A stretch of DNA of 64,000 nt from Platycnemis pennipes (GCA_933228895.1 OW121850.1:29583773-29647772), one strand, 5' to 3'. Shown: positions 35,420-47,115, counted from the first letter of the stretch. Notes: generated by a model not told the origin, from the sequence alone. A program made the numbers and translations.

Positions 35420-36280
35420 GACGGAGATAGACGGAAAACTGATAAGATCCCGGTCAAACCGGCACTCGATTCTTAAAATGTTTCCAGCGGCCACGTCGCT
35501 CGAGGTGCCCGACGGGACGGTGACTTTTATTCGGAGGGGAACAGAGAGAGAGAGATGGAAACCGAGGAGGGAGAGAAGAGAGGCGAAAGGTGAGGAGGGG
35601 GGAAGATGCTAAATCCGCGGACGGGGTGGAGAAGGAAGAGGGAGTGTGATGGGGTTGGTATAAGAGGGGAGGGGGCAAGGTCGGTGGGAATTTATCGCGC
35701 GCTTATCGCCCCTTGGGGCGTTGAGGGGGGTGGGGAGTTGGGGGGGGGGGGAAGGAGGGGGAGCAGCATTGCGGATCCACAAGCAGACAAGCGGCGGCAC
35801 CCAGAGCGTTCAGAGGACCCTCTCCCTCGCTCCTCTTTCAAAACTATCGTCCCGGGATATCGGAACCCTTTCTCCCCTCACCCCTCGGACCAGACTCGAA
35901 TGCGGGTCTGCCAAGGCGGCCTTTTGTCGAACATATCATTCCGGACTTAATACTGGACGTATTAAAAAATACTCTTCTTTTTTTTCGGCCCACGGCATGT
36001 AAGATCTCCGCACCCCGCCAAAACGCACGAAGGAAAAAAACTGCCCTAATGGGTTTTCCCCCGCGGCATCGGTCCCTCGTTTTATTCTGTTTTCCATTTT
36101 TTTTCGCCGTTGCCTCCTTTTTTTCATTAATGTTTGCACAGAGAGCGATAAAGTCATCCCACTCGGCAATTACCCTTCAATTTCGAGGACCGGAATCACG
36201 GCCGCTTCATCTCTCGTCGCCGCCTCCGGCGGGATTCAAACATGTGGTCTACCGATTCAGTTCGCCGTCACGCATTCATT
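35420..36280. other. GC-rich island with homopurine and G-run tracts
   Basis: Purine-rich text at 35533-35670 is followed by a G-rich block with a run of 12 G at 35740-35751. CG dinucleotides recur, for example GGCCGCTTCATCTCTCGTCG near 36200. Open frames of 63-114 codons overlap and encode glycine/arginine- or proline/serine-rich low-complexity sequence. Confidence 0.5.
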
Positions 36281-38095
36281 AAAAAATTGGCCTGTCGGAC
36301 GAGAGGGTCCGGAGTCGTGCTGTTAGTAAGTAAGGAAACACGAACGCCATAAACAAACGTAGATGACATCGATCGGTAGAGAAGACTTGGTGCCTTGATT
36401 ACTGATTTCCGAATCTTTTGTAAGGTTTCCCAAGGCTTGATTTGTATCGCAATTGAGATTCCGCGTCAATAAAAACCAAATCAATACATCATCAGCACCG
36501 AGATATATCATTGCCTGAATATTGAGATGTAAGAATTCATTTTGCTCAGTAAGAATATCTGCTCTATTCTTATTGTCATTAAGAATACAGACGTCTCAAC
36601 GAATAAATCCATGCTCATAAATTGTGATTGCTCATGGGAAGCTCGAACTCCTTTTTCATAGAATTCATTTGATTAAAATACTATCCAACCCTAAGAAAAA
36701 GAAAGTATCGACTTTTCATGGGACAATTCTGAGCAGTTGAAAATCCTATTGGAAAGCTGTCTTAAATCTTAATCCCAATTCCAGGAATTATGGAAACATC
36801 GTAAGTTCATCATTAATTACAATTTCGGGAAATAATTTAAAAATCAAATTCCTATTCAAAAACCTAGTCGAGAAGAAACATCGTTTGTCTGATTTTAATA
36901 ACAGCTTAAAACGGGATATGCGAAATAATCCTTTATATATTTCTATAATATGTCAAAATGATTTTCTTATTTCTCAACAATATTTTCGCGCTAAAACTGG
37001 AGGAAACAGAACAAAGGAGTAGGGAAAATCAATAACAATAAAAGTGATTTCAAAGTTTTTTTTAAATGTTTTTATTTGACGAGCCAAATTATTAAATGAT
37101 TAAATGTTTTCATCAAGAAAATATTGAATTTGGGATGTGTAATCATATATTTTTCGGAGTGAATAAGTGCTATTTGACGAACTTTTCTCAGACACGCGAA
37201 GTACACCTAGCACATGGAATTCACAACGCATATATTGGAAGGATGGAATATTTAAGGAGGTTAGCTCGCGACTGCTTGAGTCAAGTTTTCTAAGGAATCT
37301 AATTATTTTAAGCACGAGTACCTATACGCCAGCTAAGTGATACTTACTTCACAAAGAAAATTACCTAAGCTATTGAAAGTCATATGTATCACAAGAAATA
37401 CGATGGAAAGTCGAAAGATTTATATTTTATGATAATTTTAATCAACTCGACGAAGGAGTCAATTCAGCATATACGTTACAGAAATAAATTCTTGTACTCA
37501 ATGAATTTACTAATGTATAACACCAGAATATTACTATCAAACGTTATGTTATAATATTTTCTGAAATATTCTTTATATATCATTAGTAATGATATTATTC
37601 ATACGCCATACATTTTAGCTAGAGCGACCGCAGCGCCACTTTAAGTCAACTAAGTTTAACGCATTTCGTCTGCTATAAGCGCAGAAATTGGTGGATTTAG
37701 CGAAATATACGATGGGTTGATACTTTTTTTTTCGTGTCATTTTATTCCTTGTGACATTACGCATTAAATATCAGTCTTTTGCAAAAATGACATGTCACCA
37801 TGGTATTTTTAAACGTTATATTCCCATGTGATGGCCATTCTCGCCGTTAATCGTACGTAAATTCAAATGCAATTTGTGCAAAAAGGAGTATGGGTTGGCA
37901 TAATTATCTTTACTTTATTAGATAGAGGAACTTTAGTTCTATAAGTGCTAAATATAAAAAAATGACATGACTTTCACATTTCGGATCAACCTCCTTAATA
38001 TCGTCATCTGTTCGTCAGTTAATGCAAGCGGATGATAATGAGTTCACATTGGTTTGATTGGTAAGGGTTCGAAGCGCCCGCCTCAATGAGGTCTT
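36281..38095. other. No gene recognised; A+T-rich DNA
   Basis: Contains a short perfect palindrome, ATATCATTAGTAATGATAT, near 37577. No coding similarity was found. Confidence 0.5.
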
Positions 38096-38111
38096 CTTTT
38101 TCCTATTTCAG

Positions 38112-38295
38112 CGAGGGGCCGTCGGCAGCAGGCGGTAGCTCGGCCAGTAGCTGGACGAGGAGTGAGAGGGGGAGCGGGTGTCGCCCTCACGACCAAGAGG
38201 CCACGACTGGGAACTTCTGTGACCACTTAGGGGTGATCAGACCGCTGGGCAGGGCTCACCGTGTTGCAGAGAAGTTTACGACCGGCGGTGTGTGA
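38112..38295 (+). CDS. Candidate coding exon, function unknown
   Basis: A strong acceptor-like tract, TCTTCTTTTTCCTATTTCAG, ends at 38111. The following 184 bases are abruptly GC-rich compared with both flanks and stay open in one frame (first full codon GAG at 38113) to TGA at 38293-38295. The peptide is rich in G, S and R: it begins EGPSAAGGSSASSW and ends RVAEKFTTGGV. I do not recognise a domain. If real it is a terminal exon, since the frame ends in a stop and no donor is needed. It could equally be a small GC-rich non-coding island with a chance acceptor. Confidence 0.3.
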
Positions 38296-40589
38296 CCTTA
38301 GTGAGTTTCCCCTAATTAGTTGCATTACACCCCCCTCCTTAACCCAACCTTACGTGTTTTTTTCAATCTCCCCTCCACTTCCTTCGGTATTAATTAATGT
38401 AGGCTCGAGTGTCACCCGCAGTACAGGAAATTTCCGCAATTTAAGGCAGTTTTAGTCCGCAACTTGATCTCTCAATGGAACCATAATATGACGGAAAAAA
38501 GGTTCAAGGGTGGAAAACCATAACACTCTAAAACCAGCGCATGAGTATTGATTTATATTCATGAGTGTACGGCACAGTTCGAACCATTAAATTCGTTTCC
38601 TTCATTCAAGATACGCCAACACAAAAAATAATAAACCTTGAGCAAAAATTAATAAACCTCACCTATTCTCCATTATATTCATTCTTGAGTCTGATCTTAA
38701 AAAGGTAGAAGTAGTAGGCGAAAGTTTTTCTTTCCAGATATGAAGTCGCAGTAATCACTTGATGAATCTCGTATAAAAGCTTTGCTTAGGTTGACGGTTC
38801 CCTGGAGCACTGCATGAAAAACACAGGTCTGACGTGACATGTGCATTAGTAATATTTTTCTTTCTTTGCAGGTGGTAATTAGTAGGAGACAGAGTACACG
38901 GATTGCACAAGTAATGAGGAGATATGGGATGATGACGAAGGTCGTTATGGTTTGAATAATTTACGGTAAGCGAGCGAGAGGAAATAAAAAGGTAAGCATT
39001 TTAGTTAGGGCGAAAAGAGTTATGAAGACTGTTGATGCTTAGAAAGGAAATGTATGTCAAGACCTTCAAAAGTCTGAATCCAGCGTAACTGATATAAAAC
39101 AATAGCAATTATTAAGTTTGTATTTTGTCGAGTCTCAACGTATTAGCTTTCATCTAAATTCTTGCCTGTAGTAATACCATTTGGCGTCCTCTGGTGGGAT
39201 TCTGGCGAAACTGTTGTCTACACATTAGAACCAACGCGGCAAAACCAGATAAAATTTAAAATTCAAAACATTGAGGCCAAGGAAACCATTTGAATGTAGA
39301 TTTCATCTTATATGTAATTATAGTATCTTACATACACTTCCATTCACATGCAGAGCAATTTCACCTTCTTGCAAAGACCAAAAGAGCAAGAAGTTCAACT
39401 TCTTGTTCTTTTTCTAATGCTTGTTCTCTAATTTGCCCTGAGTAATATCTTGCCATCATGACTTCACTTCAAGACCCATTAAGCATTTTTGCCAAGCTGT
39501 TCATATTTATTCTTTGAAACACTGATGATGAAATATAACTAAAATAACTAAACGACATTATGAAAAGAACGTAGTATGTTGGTTAGAACTCCAGAATTTT
39601 TTTGTGTTATCCCCGCTAATTTTAGAATTAATTTATGTGCGATAAAATTACAGCAAATAAAAGACTAGAAAGAGAGATTTAGATTCAAAATCACCATTAT
39701 GAATTTCGTGGCATCAAGTGAGTAGTTAGAAGGCGTTTCAAAGGATTAGTTAAGGATCGCCCGGGAGAAAATCATGCCAGCTAAGCGGTGTAGGTGGGGC
39801 AGCTGCTAGACTACGATCATTTTTCTCACTTCTAAATTAGACGTATCGTAATGAGTCAACTTCCAACTATTTCTCTCATAAAGATTAATCAAGCAGGTGT
39901 TTATCATTATCTATCACCTTAATGGCCGTAAGAGCTCTTAAAAAAGTGGTTGGGGCATTTACCGACTAACGCTTTTGTTTTAGAACTTCTATCCTAGTGC
40001 TACTGAATGCTTTTCATGTATTTATTTTGGCAGTGTGAATCATAATTGCTCCTTAAATCAATGGTGCGTAACAGCTTCGCGTTACAGTGAAGTTATTTTA
40101 AAATATAGACGTAGTTGCTGAAGAATCTATTGTCTGCAAAATTAGCACCATCGATATTTTTATCCATTAATGGGACCTGTGCCCACAATCCTTGAGGGCT
40201 CCTGTTCATCATTCTTTTGCGAAATAATCTGAAAAATTTCGAGAACCTTAGCATTCAAGGAAGCATGTTTGTTTTATTTTATTATAAATATAACTGAACA
40301 CATGTTTGCTATTCATTAATGCTTTAGAGTCCCTTAACCGTGAAAGGCCAGATAAGCAATCATAATTAACTTTTATATAGGTAACTAAAAATGTTGATCT
40401 TTTGACCACATAATTTTAACTCAAACGGAACTACAATGAATAGGTAAATTCATTTTAAAAATTTCACTTTCGGTACGAAAGCTACCAATTTATTCGTTAG
40501 TCTGAAGCAGAAAATCCTTTCGATCGGGGAGGGGCACAACTATTTTAACACCTTAATTCTCTGTAGACTTTCCTTTCGTCTCACAATCC
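38296..40589. other. No gene recognised; one exon-like interval
   Basis: At 38852-38991 a TTTCTTTCTTTGCAG acceptor-like tract is followed by about 120 bases and a GTAAGC donor-like word. All three frames contain stops, so it could only be a non-coding exon. The rest is A+T-rich without recognised features. Confidence 0.3.
39383..39409. repeat. Short near-perfect palindrome
   Basis: AGAGCAAGAAGTT and AACTTCTTGTTCT are inverted around a single C with one mismatch. Role unknown. Confidence 0.6.
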
Positions 40590-41170
40590 TCACATCATGC
40601 TCAAGCGTGCAACACTAGTACGGTAACAACTGCCGAGATATTCCCAAGATAAGCCACAGTCGCATAAATCGAGGGGGCTCTCGACTTTGGTTCGAGGGGG
40701 TGAAATATGTATCGTACGCGTCCAGTTCCCTTCTCGTGAATACGGCGAGCACTCAGAATTACACTCGCGTCCGCCCAAACGATTCCGGTACAGCGATGAT
40801 GCGGACTGAGCCGCGGACTGCAGCCGTGCCACATTCACCTCCGGCTCGGCATTAACTCTTCGCCGGAGCGGTCGGGGTCGTATTTCACGCAGGTATATGA
40901 GGGGGCCGCCCTCAGAGAGTGGGGGAGTTGAGTCCAGGCCTTCGGGGCCTCGGGCGTCCCGAAGGCCCGGGTGCCATTCCCGTCTTCCGAAGGGTGGATA
41001 TCGCCCAGTTTGAATTCCTCCCGGTCGACACGGCACATTCCGGTTCGAGGCGCTGAGGCTCCTTAGCGAGTTTAGCCGTGCGACTTCATCTCGCGTTACA
41101 TCTAAATCACAGATGGCGTTAAAGATATTTTGCGAACCCCAACTTACTACGGTAGACCTGACCAACAAAA
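40590..41170. other. GC-rich CpG island-like segment
   Basis: A compact island with dense CG (CACTCGCGTCCGCCC at 40763, CTTCGCCGGAGCGGTCGGGG at 40858). It contains the longest frame of the window, 192 codons on the reverse strand (40590-41168). Its arginine/serine-rich translation lacks any domain I recognise, and two other reverse frames overlap it, so I treat the frame as a product of low stop density. The edges are sharp against A+T-rich DNA. Confidence 0.45.
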
Positions 41171-41270
41171 TTAGAGAAATTGATTACCGAAATGACAAAT
41201 TCAAAATTTCCTTTTTCCCTCGTACAATTAGATATATGAATAGCGGTAAATATATCCAATACGATTGTAA

Positions 41271-41450
41271 CAATGGATAGTATAGGTAGATGCACGTTGG
41301 TATACTCGTAAGGAATTTAAGCTAATCCTACCATGATATTGCATGCTTGCTTTGCTATTTTTATCTTCTTTTTTAAATTGTATTTTAGACTAGTATATTA
41401 TAACTAATCCCTTTTTTATGCATGATATGGAATGCATGTTTCGTGCCACA
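41271..41450 (+). repeat. Dispersed repeat, copy 1 of 2
   Basis: Shared with 44307-44505: AATGGATA, GGTAG, TGCAYGTTGGTA, TTGCATG, TGCTTTGCTATTTTTATCTT, then ACTAATCC and TTTTTTATGCATGATATG, followed by TGCATGTTT. Identity is roughly 75-80 percent by eye, in the same orientation, 3 kb apart. No reading frame. Confidence 0.75.
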
Positions 41451-41476
41451 CAGCTCTTTGGTGGTTTGTAGGCGGG

Positions 41477-41812
41477 GATCGGGTTGGTGTGATGGCAAGA
41501 GTATTGGCCTCCCATCCCGAAGGCCCGGGTTCGATTCCCAGAAGTGGCGGATTTTTTTCAGTGGAAAACCGGTCCCCACTTGAGTGCCTAGTGGAGGGCA
41601 TTTCAAGTTCAGTACTCCGTCCGTCGGATGGGACGTTAAGCCGTGGTCCCCTTGGCACCTGTCGTTAAGAGTAGGCTAATGCCGACGCCGGGTTTCCCTC
41701 CACCCTTCCTTCGTTCCCTGAAAACTCCTACCATTACCCAATTACCCACCTATCCTTAAAGGCGCAAGTGACCTCAGCTGTCGGTCGCCTCCCCTGAATA
41801 ATCAACCGTGGT
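41477..41812 (+). mobile_element. SINE family A copy, forward, best preserved
   Basis: The clearest copy in the window. The head is GATCGGGTTGGTGTGATGGC at 41477-41496, with B box GGGTTCGATTCCC at 41527-41539. Then come GTGGAAAACCGGTCCCCACT, GAGTGCCTAGTGGAGGGC, CAGTACTCCGTCCGTCGGAT, GGACGTTAAGCCGTGGTCCC, GTTAAGAGTAGGCTAATGCC and the end CTCCCCTGAATAATCAACC. An RNA polymerase III promoter remnant and tRNA-like head are inferred from the boxes. GTGGTTTG occurs just before (41461) and just after (41809), a possible target duplication. Confidence 0.92.
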
Positions 41813-41822
41813 TTGCGGAGTA

Positions 41823-41960
41823 TTATGTAGATGTAGATGCAAATAAACTCTGCAAGCCATCGCCAAGGCGTGTGGAATGGAGTAAATCATCACCAGGCAT
41901 GAATTATCAATCAGAGAGAACACTTACTACCATGCAGACATGCAAAAAAAACAACATATT
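41823..41960 (+). repeat. Dispersed repeat family D
   Basis: TATGTAGATGTAGATGCAAA (a lead resembling the CTACATCTACA word on the other strand), CTCTGCAAGCCATCGCCAAG, GCGTGTGGAATGGAG and ATCACCAGGCATGAATTATC match the order in the copy at 30.7 kb. Confidence 0.6.
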
Positions 41961-43534
41961 TTAAACGCTACGCATGGGGAACCAAGAGTAAAACACTACC
42001 ACTCTGAAGAAAGTATTTAGTAAACGACACCGTCTCAGACAAAACTTTGTGGAAGTCAATCATAGTAATAATAAAGATGATGTAGCCTTGCTACGAACCA
42101 TGGTCATGCCTTCTACACGACTACGTAGAAATTGCAGTGTTGATACCATTACTCCTACTAAAATATTTAACTTGAAGTCACGTGAAAATTTAGCTATAAA
42201 TAACACTAAAACTTAAGTTAATACAAAATAATATACTAGTTTTAATTAATTAGTCAGTTCTTTAAATAAATAAAAAATGAACTTATATTTCCTAGAGCTT
42301 ACATGAGTTAGGAGTATTAAAGCATGCACACGTTATTAAAAAATAAATACAAATTCATACAAATACATACATTTATTTAATACAAAAATTAATACATGCT
42401 GTCAAATTTTAAAATATCTGTTCTGACTTCCCCTCGTCCTTCCGGTGTAATCTACCACAGTCCCTAATTGTGCGCGGAAAAAATGAACTCTTGTACCTCT
42501 CTGTCCTACTGTCTATCTCTCTAATTTATCGTTAAAACTAAAGAAGGAACATACGCAAACTTCTTCAACTATGCCGATCATATATCTTCTTCGTTTAAAA
42601 AAAAACAGTCACTAAAACAACACTTTTCCCAAACTAGCTGTAGACAACAGAAGACAGAATAGTTTAGCAAAGGTGGAGCTTCTCACTTGTAAAACTCATT
42701 CAAAGGATAGGTAATGGAGTATTTCCCCTTCTTAACGCCAGTTATTTCCCTGAGATATCGTTTGTACAGGAAATCAGTCAGCTTTGTGTTAGTAGGGCGT
42801 GGCCTAGGAGACTACGTGCGGATTTGAACTAGAGACGCATGTGGGTGGTCAAACGAAGGGTGTTGACTTCTTTGACAGTCTCACCCTAACTGTAAGTATC
42901 CGTAACACATTTTAAGATGTTTTTACCCTCTTTCTACAAGTAGGTTAAAGGTAATATGAAAATGTTTCTAAGCATAGGAAGCCCTTGAGTAGAGATGTTT
43001 TATAAATATTACAGCATTATTTTTTCGGTCCCATATAAAATGAGTGAAAATGCAGGGGTGGCATGAGTTAGGCCAAACACATTGGATAATAACATCAACC
43101 TTGATGGGAGAAAAATTATTTTGATGCTAATGACCAGATGCAATCGCGGTCCGATATGTTCCACGCACACTAACGTCCAAGTTTGTGTCGTTGGCTCGTA
43201 AAAAACCCGTTTGTGTATCGCTAAGACGAAATTATCGTTTTAAACATTATAGGCATGGAAAACATACTATACCAGCTAGTGACGTCGATAGTCTCAAGAC
43301 TGCAAGATGCCGGAAAATAAAAAAAATGACATGAACCAAAAGTGAAAAAGTCTGTATAACTTCGATCAAAAAGGAATGTCAACAAATTTAAGATACGAGA
43401 GTCACGAACAATTACCGCTAAAACTTTCTTGAAATTTAAATAGTCTACTCCATTAACTTACAAGCAGTGCTTAGCTGTTGTAACTGCTGAGGCTACATAC
43501 CAACCAAACGTTAAATCTAAGGCAAACACGACAC
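41961..43534. other. No gene recognised; A+T-rich DNA
   Basis: A stretch near 42240-42540 is rich in TAAATA and ACATACAT words and may be the end of a diverged retroelement. No coding similarity. Confidence 0.45.
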
Positions 43535-43610
43535 ATATGCCCGAGGCGAGATTCGAACCCGCGACCTTTGGGATATCAGGTTACCGACACGATTCCCGGG
43601 ACCGGCTTCA
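43535..43610 (-). repeat. tRNA-like SINE head, reverse
   Basis: On the reverse strand a B box GGGTTCGAATCTC (43549-43561 on the + strand as GAGATTCGAACCC) lies about 35 bases after an A-box-like TGTCGGTAACCTG. I see no intact cloverleaf; the family is unclear. Confidence 0.5.
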
Positions 43611-44290
43611 TTAACTTTCTTTCACGCAGCACCGTAAAATAAAATCGGCCCGCAATGGGGAAGATTAAGGGGTTCAACTCAGAGCAAAGCAAACTCTCCC
43701 TTTCACCCACAAGTCTAAATGAAAATCTTAGACCCTCAGCTTCGCCTGCGGAACCTATCCCCAGTCGGAGGAAGTACTCGACGCCTTCCTCCACGAGAGG
43801 GTTGAACGCGAACAATCGCGGAGAATTCGGAGTTCCGCACGCCGTCGCAGAGAAGGCCGATCTCACTCGAGGAAATGAAAGCAAAAGCGGAGCAAACACT
43901 CGTGTGCTGGGACGCGGGGAGTCCTCGCTGCATTAGCAATTCAACGAAACCGAAAGGCCCCGGAGGGGTGGAGTCCAAGAGGCGGCGAAGACGAGGGAGA
44001 GCGTCGTCTCTGGGGACAGTGTGGAGGAGGGAACGACGCTTCCGAGACGGAGATAAAGAGAAAGAGAGGAGGATTGGTGGCGGGGAGAATGCTTTGGCGC
44101 GCAGAGTCGCGAAGCCGGCCGAAGGGGCCTTCCTTGTCCACTCCGGTGAGGTAGAAGGCGGAATATGGCGACATTCGACGCGGCCACCTAACGCTAGGGA
44201 GGGAATCCAGTCCCGACCGACCCGTAATACCGAGCTCCTCTTCCTCCTCTTACTCTCCTTTATTCTCTCTCCTCTTCACCAACTACCATA
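43611..44290. other. GC-rich CpG island-like segment
   Basis: CG-rich with purine-rich tracts, including GAGGCGGCGAAGACGAGGG at 43978 and AAGAGAAAGAGAGGAGG near 44058. Frames of up to 143 codons (43875-44306) are basic, low-complexity and unrecognised, with reverse shadows of the same length range. Confidence 0.45.
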
Positions 44291-44306
44291 TCTAGTACGA
44301 GTTTAG

Positions 44307-44505
44307 CAATGGATAACATTGGTAGCTGCATGTTGGTAAAAGGACTTAAAGCTATCCCAACTAACAGCATGTTTTTGCATGTATGCTTTGCTATTTTTAT
44401 CTTTTTTTAAATAGCGTAGTTTTGAACAGTACCTATACAAGTACTAATCCTTTTTTATGCATGATATGCAGTGCATGTTTGGTGAGAGTTCACCCCCTGC
44501 CACAC
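44307..44505 (+). repeat. Dispersed repeat, copy 2 of 2
   Basis: The partner of 41271-41450, with the same ordered words TTGGTA, GCATGTATGCTTTGCT, ATTTTTATCTTTTTTTAAAT, TACTAATCC and TTTTTTATGCATGATATG. Here it ends in CCACACACC, close to the CCACACAGC at the end of copy 1. Confidence 0.75.
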
Positions 44506-45089
44506 ACCTTTATGTGTCTCTCTTTCTCTCTTTTTCTCTGGCCTCCAGCTGACGCCAACGAGAGAAAGGAAGGATTGCAGGAAAGTTGCGAAAGTCTCGG
44601 GTAATGTTTGAGAGAACACCCAAGCTATTTATTTACCAATACCTCGCTTCGAATAGGAGTAGAGTCATATTTCAGCCTCTCCTTTCATTTCTGCCACATG
44701 ACCATTTCGTGTTGTCTTGGCCGAATTAAAAGATTCAAAAGCGTACACGTTTACCTGTGGGACCGAGGGTTTTCCGCGATTAACTTGAAATGAGTTATCC
44801 CCTGATATGCAAACTAGCGTACAAACTCCGATCGAAAAATCATACATATACGATTACTTTGTCCGGAGAGAGATTCGAACTAGCTGTATTTTGGTAGGAA
44901 GGTTGAAATGCTTTCAAACTGGCCACAGTGACCAGCTTCTAATAACATTAGATTACATGAAAACAACTGGACCACGAGTTTCACCATATTGACACAAACC
45001 CACGCAAATTATCATATACTAATTAAACACATACTATTATCCACATTTTAAAACCACATTTAATAACTAGCCCATGATCATGGCACATG
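44506..45089. other. No gene recognised
   Basis: A CT-rich simple sequence at 44515-44540, and a tRNA-like B-box-type word (AGATTCGAACTAGC) near 44871. No confident feature. Confidence 0.4.
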
Positions 45090-45240
45090 CCAAATTAGCC
45101 AGACTGATAACGGGTTCGCCTGACAACCAATAGAACGTGGGTTCGAATTCCACCTCCGGCACTGATATAGGGATGAGTAAATCATGGTATTAAACGTAGG
45201 AGAGAAGCTGGAGAGAAATTCTACGATCATAATCATGACA
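45090..45240 (+). repeat. tRNA-like SINE head, forward
   Basis: An A-box-like TTAGCCAGACTGATAACGG and a B-box-like GTGGGTTCGAATTCCACC at 45137-45154 are followed by CTCCGGCACTGATA. The tail GGAGAGAAGCTGGAGAGAAA does not clearly match families A-C. Confidence 0.5.
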
Positions 45241-45299
45241 TATTGAAGGTAGCGCGTTGTTCTTCTGTATTAATTAAATTTGCGCAAACTTCGAAGCCG

Positions 45300-46560
45300 G
45301 TGTTTTCATTAAGGATTTGCATCACCTCCACCAAGTTACGGCCAAGTCAATTTTATCGCGGGAGGACTTCGGTCGCTGCGAGGTCGTGGATTCCGGACGT
45401 GAACGGGAGGGAGGGTTGCGGGGTGGATCGCGGCGGCGGCGGCGGCGCACGGGGAAAGGATTTACTATCTCCTGCTGGACTCACCTGTTTAATGGGGACT
45501 TCCTCGCGACTCTCCGTCGGTCCGCCCTTCACGCCTCGCTCTTAGCCTCCCGACGCACTGCAGCAACCAATGGGTGGGTGGGGTAAGACGAATGGGAAAG
45601 GAAGATCACCCAGCCGGCGCCAAACACCCAACAAACACCAACAACAACTGCACCACCGGACACCACAACCAGGAACTGAAGATCGGCACAGCTCAAGAGG
45701 GTCCCCGCCCAAAATTCTCCGCGATTTATTTCTCTCGATGCTTCTATCTTTTGCCCCCCAAAGAGGGAAAGTCGATGGGAATGCACACGTGGGTCGGTTG
45801 CTACACGAAAAACAAAACTATTCCCCCTTTCCTCCCCAAACGCGTCCTTCCGCTTCAGAGATGCATGGCCCTCCGCGGTTTCGTGATGGGACCTTCAGGC
45901 CATCCGCCGGTTGACTGCGGAGGTGGACGCCGGCCAGAGACGCGTGGGAGACCGGCGGGAACTCGAATCTCCCGATCGGATCGTCTTCCCTGCACCTGAA
46001 CCCTCGCCACTAAATACGCCTTCACCGGCACGATTTAACTCTTCCACCCCTTCCGCGGCCAAAGCGCGCGCGCCGTCCGATTCGATAACGCCGCGATAGA
46101 GCCAGGCGCCACACTCTCTCCCTCTCTTGCCGCAAACTTGAGCCACGCCGCTCGGCCGACCGACTGACTTCGACTCGCCGCGAGCTTCACGACGCTCGGT
46201 GTCGGGGCGGGGAGGGCGGCAAAGGGGTGAGAGGGGCGGGTGGGTGGGGGAGGGGGTGTCGGAGGGGAAGGGCGGGCGGGCGAGTTGGTTGGTTCGGGGG
46301 GGATGGGAGCAGGGGGTTAAGGAGAGTTCGTGTGTGTGTGTGAGAGAGCGCGTTCTCCCACTCCACCGTAAAGAGCGACCCGGCCAATCCCAGGACTCCG
46401 CCAGTGCACGACTTTAAGGTCTCGCTCGGGTGGTGTATATAGATGGCAGGGCAGTGCGGGAGGGAGAGCAAAGGACCGACCTTTTCGCGGAGAAGGGGAG
46501 TGTCACGAAAGTGAAAAAGCCCTCGGGCGGTTAAAAGAGCGCGAAGTTTTCGGCCAATGT
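45300..46560. other. Largest GC-rich CpG island-like segment
   Basis: About 1.2 kb with dense CG, a (GGC)n-like run at 45430-45448, CAACCAATGGG at 45564, and a G-rich block at 46200-46315. Several frames of 60-141 codons overlap on both strands (for example 45570-45914 and 46187-46591) with no recognised domain. The composition, the CCAAT words and the TATA-like box near 46436 make this the strongest promoter-region candidate in the window. Confidence 0.5.
46384..46470 (+). promoter_or_regulatory. Possible CCAAT/TATA core promoter
   Basis: CCAAT at 46384-46388 is followed about 50 bases later by TATATAGA at 46436-46443, at the end of the largest GC-rich island. A start about 30 bases downstream would fall near 46466. 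TATA-like strings are common and no transcript-supported start is visible, so this is a position-based inference. Confidence 0.35.
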
Positions 46561-46744
46561 CGCCGGGTGATGTCACCGATTGCCTTTTCATGTGGAAGGG
46601 GGTTCGCTCCCCAAATTAATTTCCCGTTCCCCTTCATGAGCGTGTCCCCCTCAAAGGATGGCTCGCGGTTTCCACCCTGCACTAAAATAGTTGAGGCAGT
46701 GGAACCGCAGGGAAGAACGCGACGACGTCGATTTCACCGGTGGC

Positions 46745-47115
46745 TTGTTACTAGGGGAGAAGGCTGTCAACTAAGGTATTTTGTGCCACTAAGGAATGGT
46801 GGGATAGGGCAGAGGTAGGAATTTTGGGGAGTAAGGAAAGGGTAGAGAGAAACTCGGCGTCGGTATTAGCCTGTCCTTCATGAAAATCACCAAAAGGCCT
46901 TTTGTTTAAATTTCCATCCTACGGACTTACGGCACTGCACCCTGAGTGCCTTCCACACCGCACTAAAAATGTGACTAGTATTCCACTGAAAAATCTGCCA
47001 CTTTCTGGTTTTGAAGTGCTGCCGCCGGATACGCTATAAAAAAAGATTCTCCTTGATACAGATTCGAACCCGGATCCCCGATTTATTACCAGGTACCTGA
47101 ACCAGTTATGTCACC
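46745..47115 (-). mobile_element. SINE family A copy, reverse, with second tRNA-like head
   Basis: The family order reads on the reverse strand: tail near 46751-46800, GAGAAACTCGGCGTCGGTAT (46848-46867 on the + strand), and ATTCCACTGAAAAATCTGCC at 46980. A degraded head follows. Then, at 47064-47078, another reversed B box (GATTCGAACCCGGAT) appears about 40 bases beyond. Either the original head is split by an insertion or a second tRNA-like unit lies next to it. Confidence 0.65.

Noticed and set aside
36180..36250. Possible tRNA-like B box in the GC-rich island at 36.2 kb
   Set aside because: A reversed GGATTCAAAC word alone is too short, and no A box lies at the right distance.
40590..41168. 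Longest open frame in the window, 192 codons, reverse strand
   Set aside because: It lies exactly in a GC-rich block with few stops, two other reverse frames overlap it, and the arginine/serine-rich translation shows no recognisable domain or splice support.
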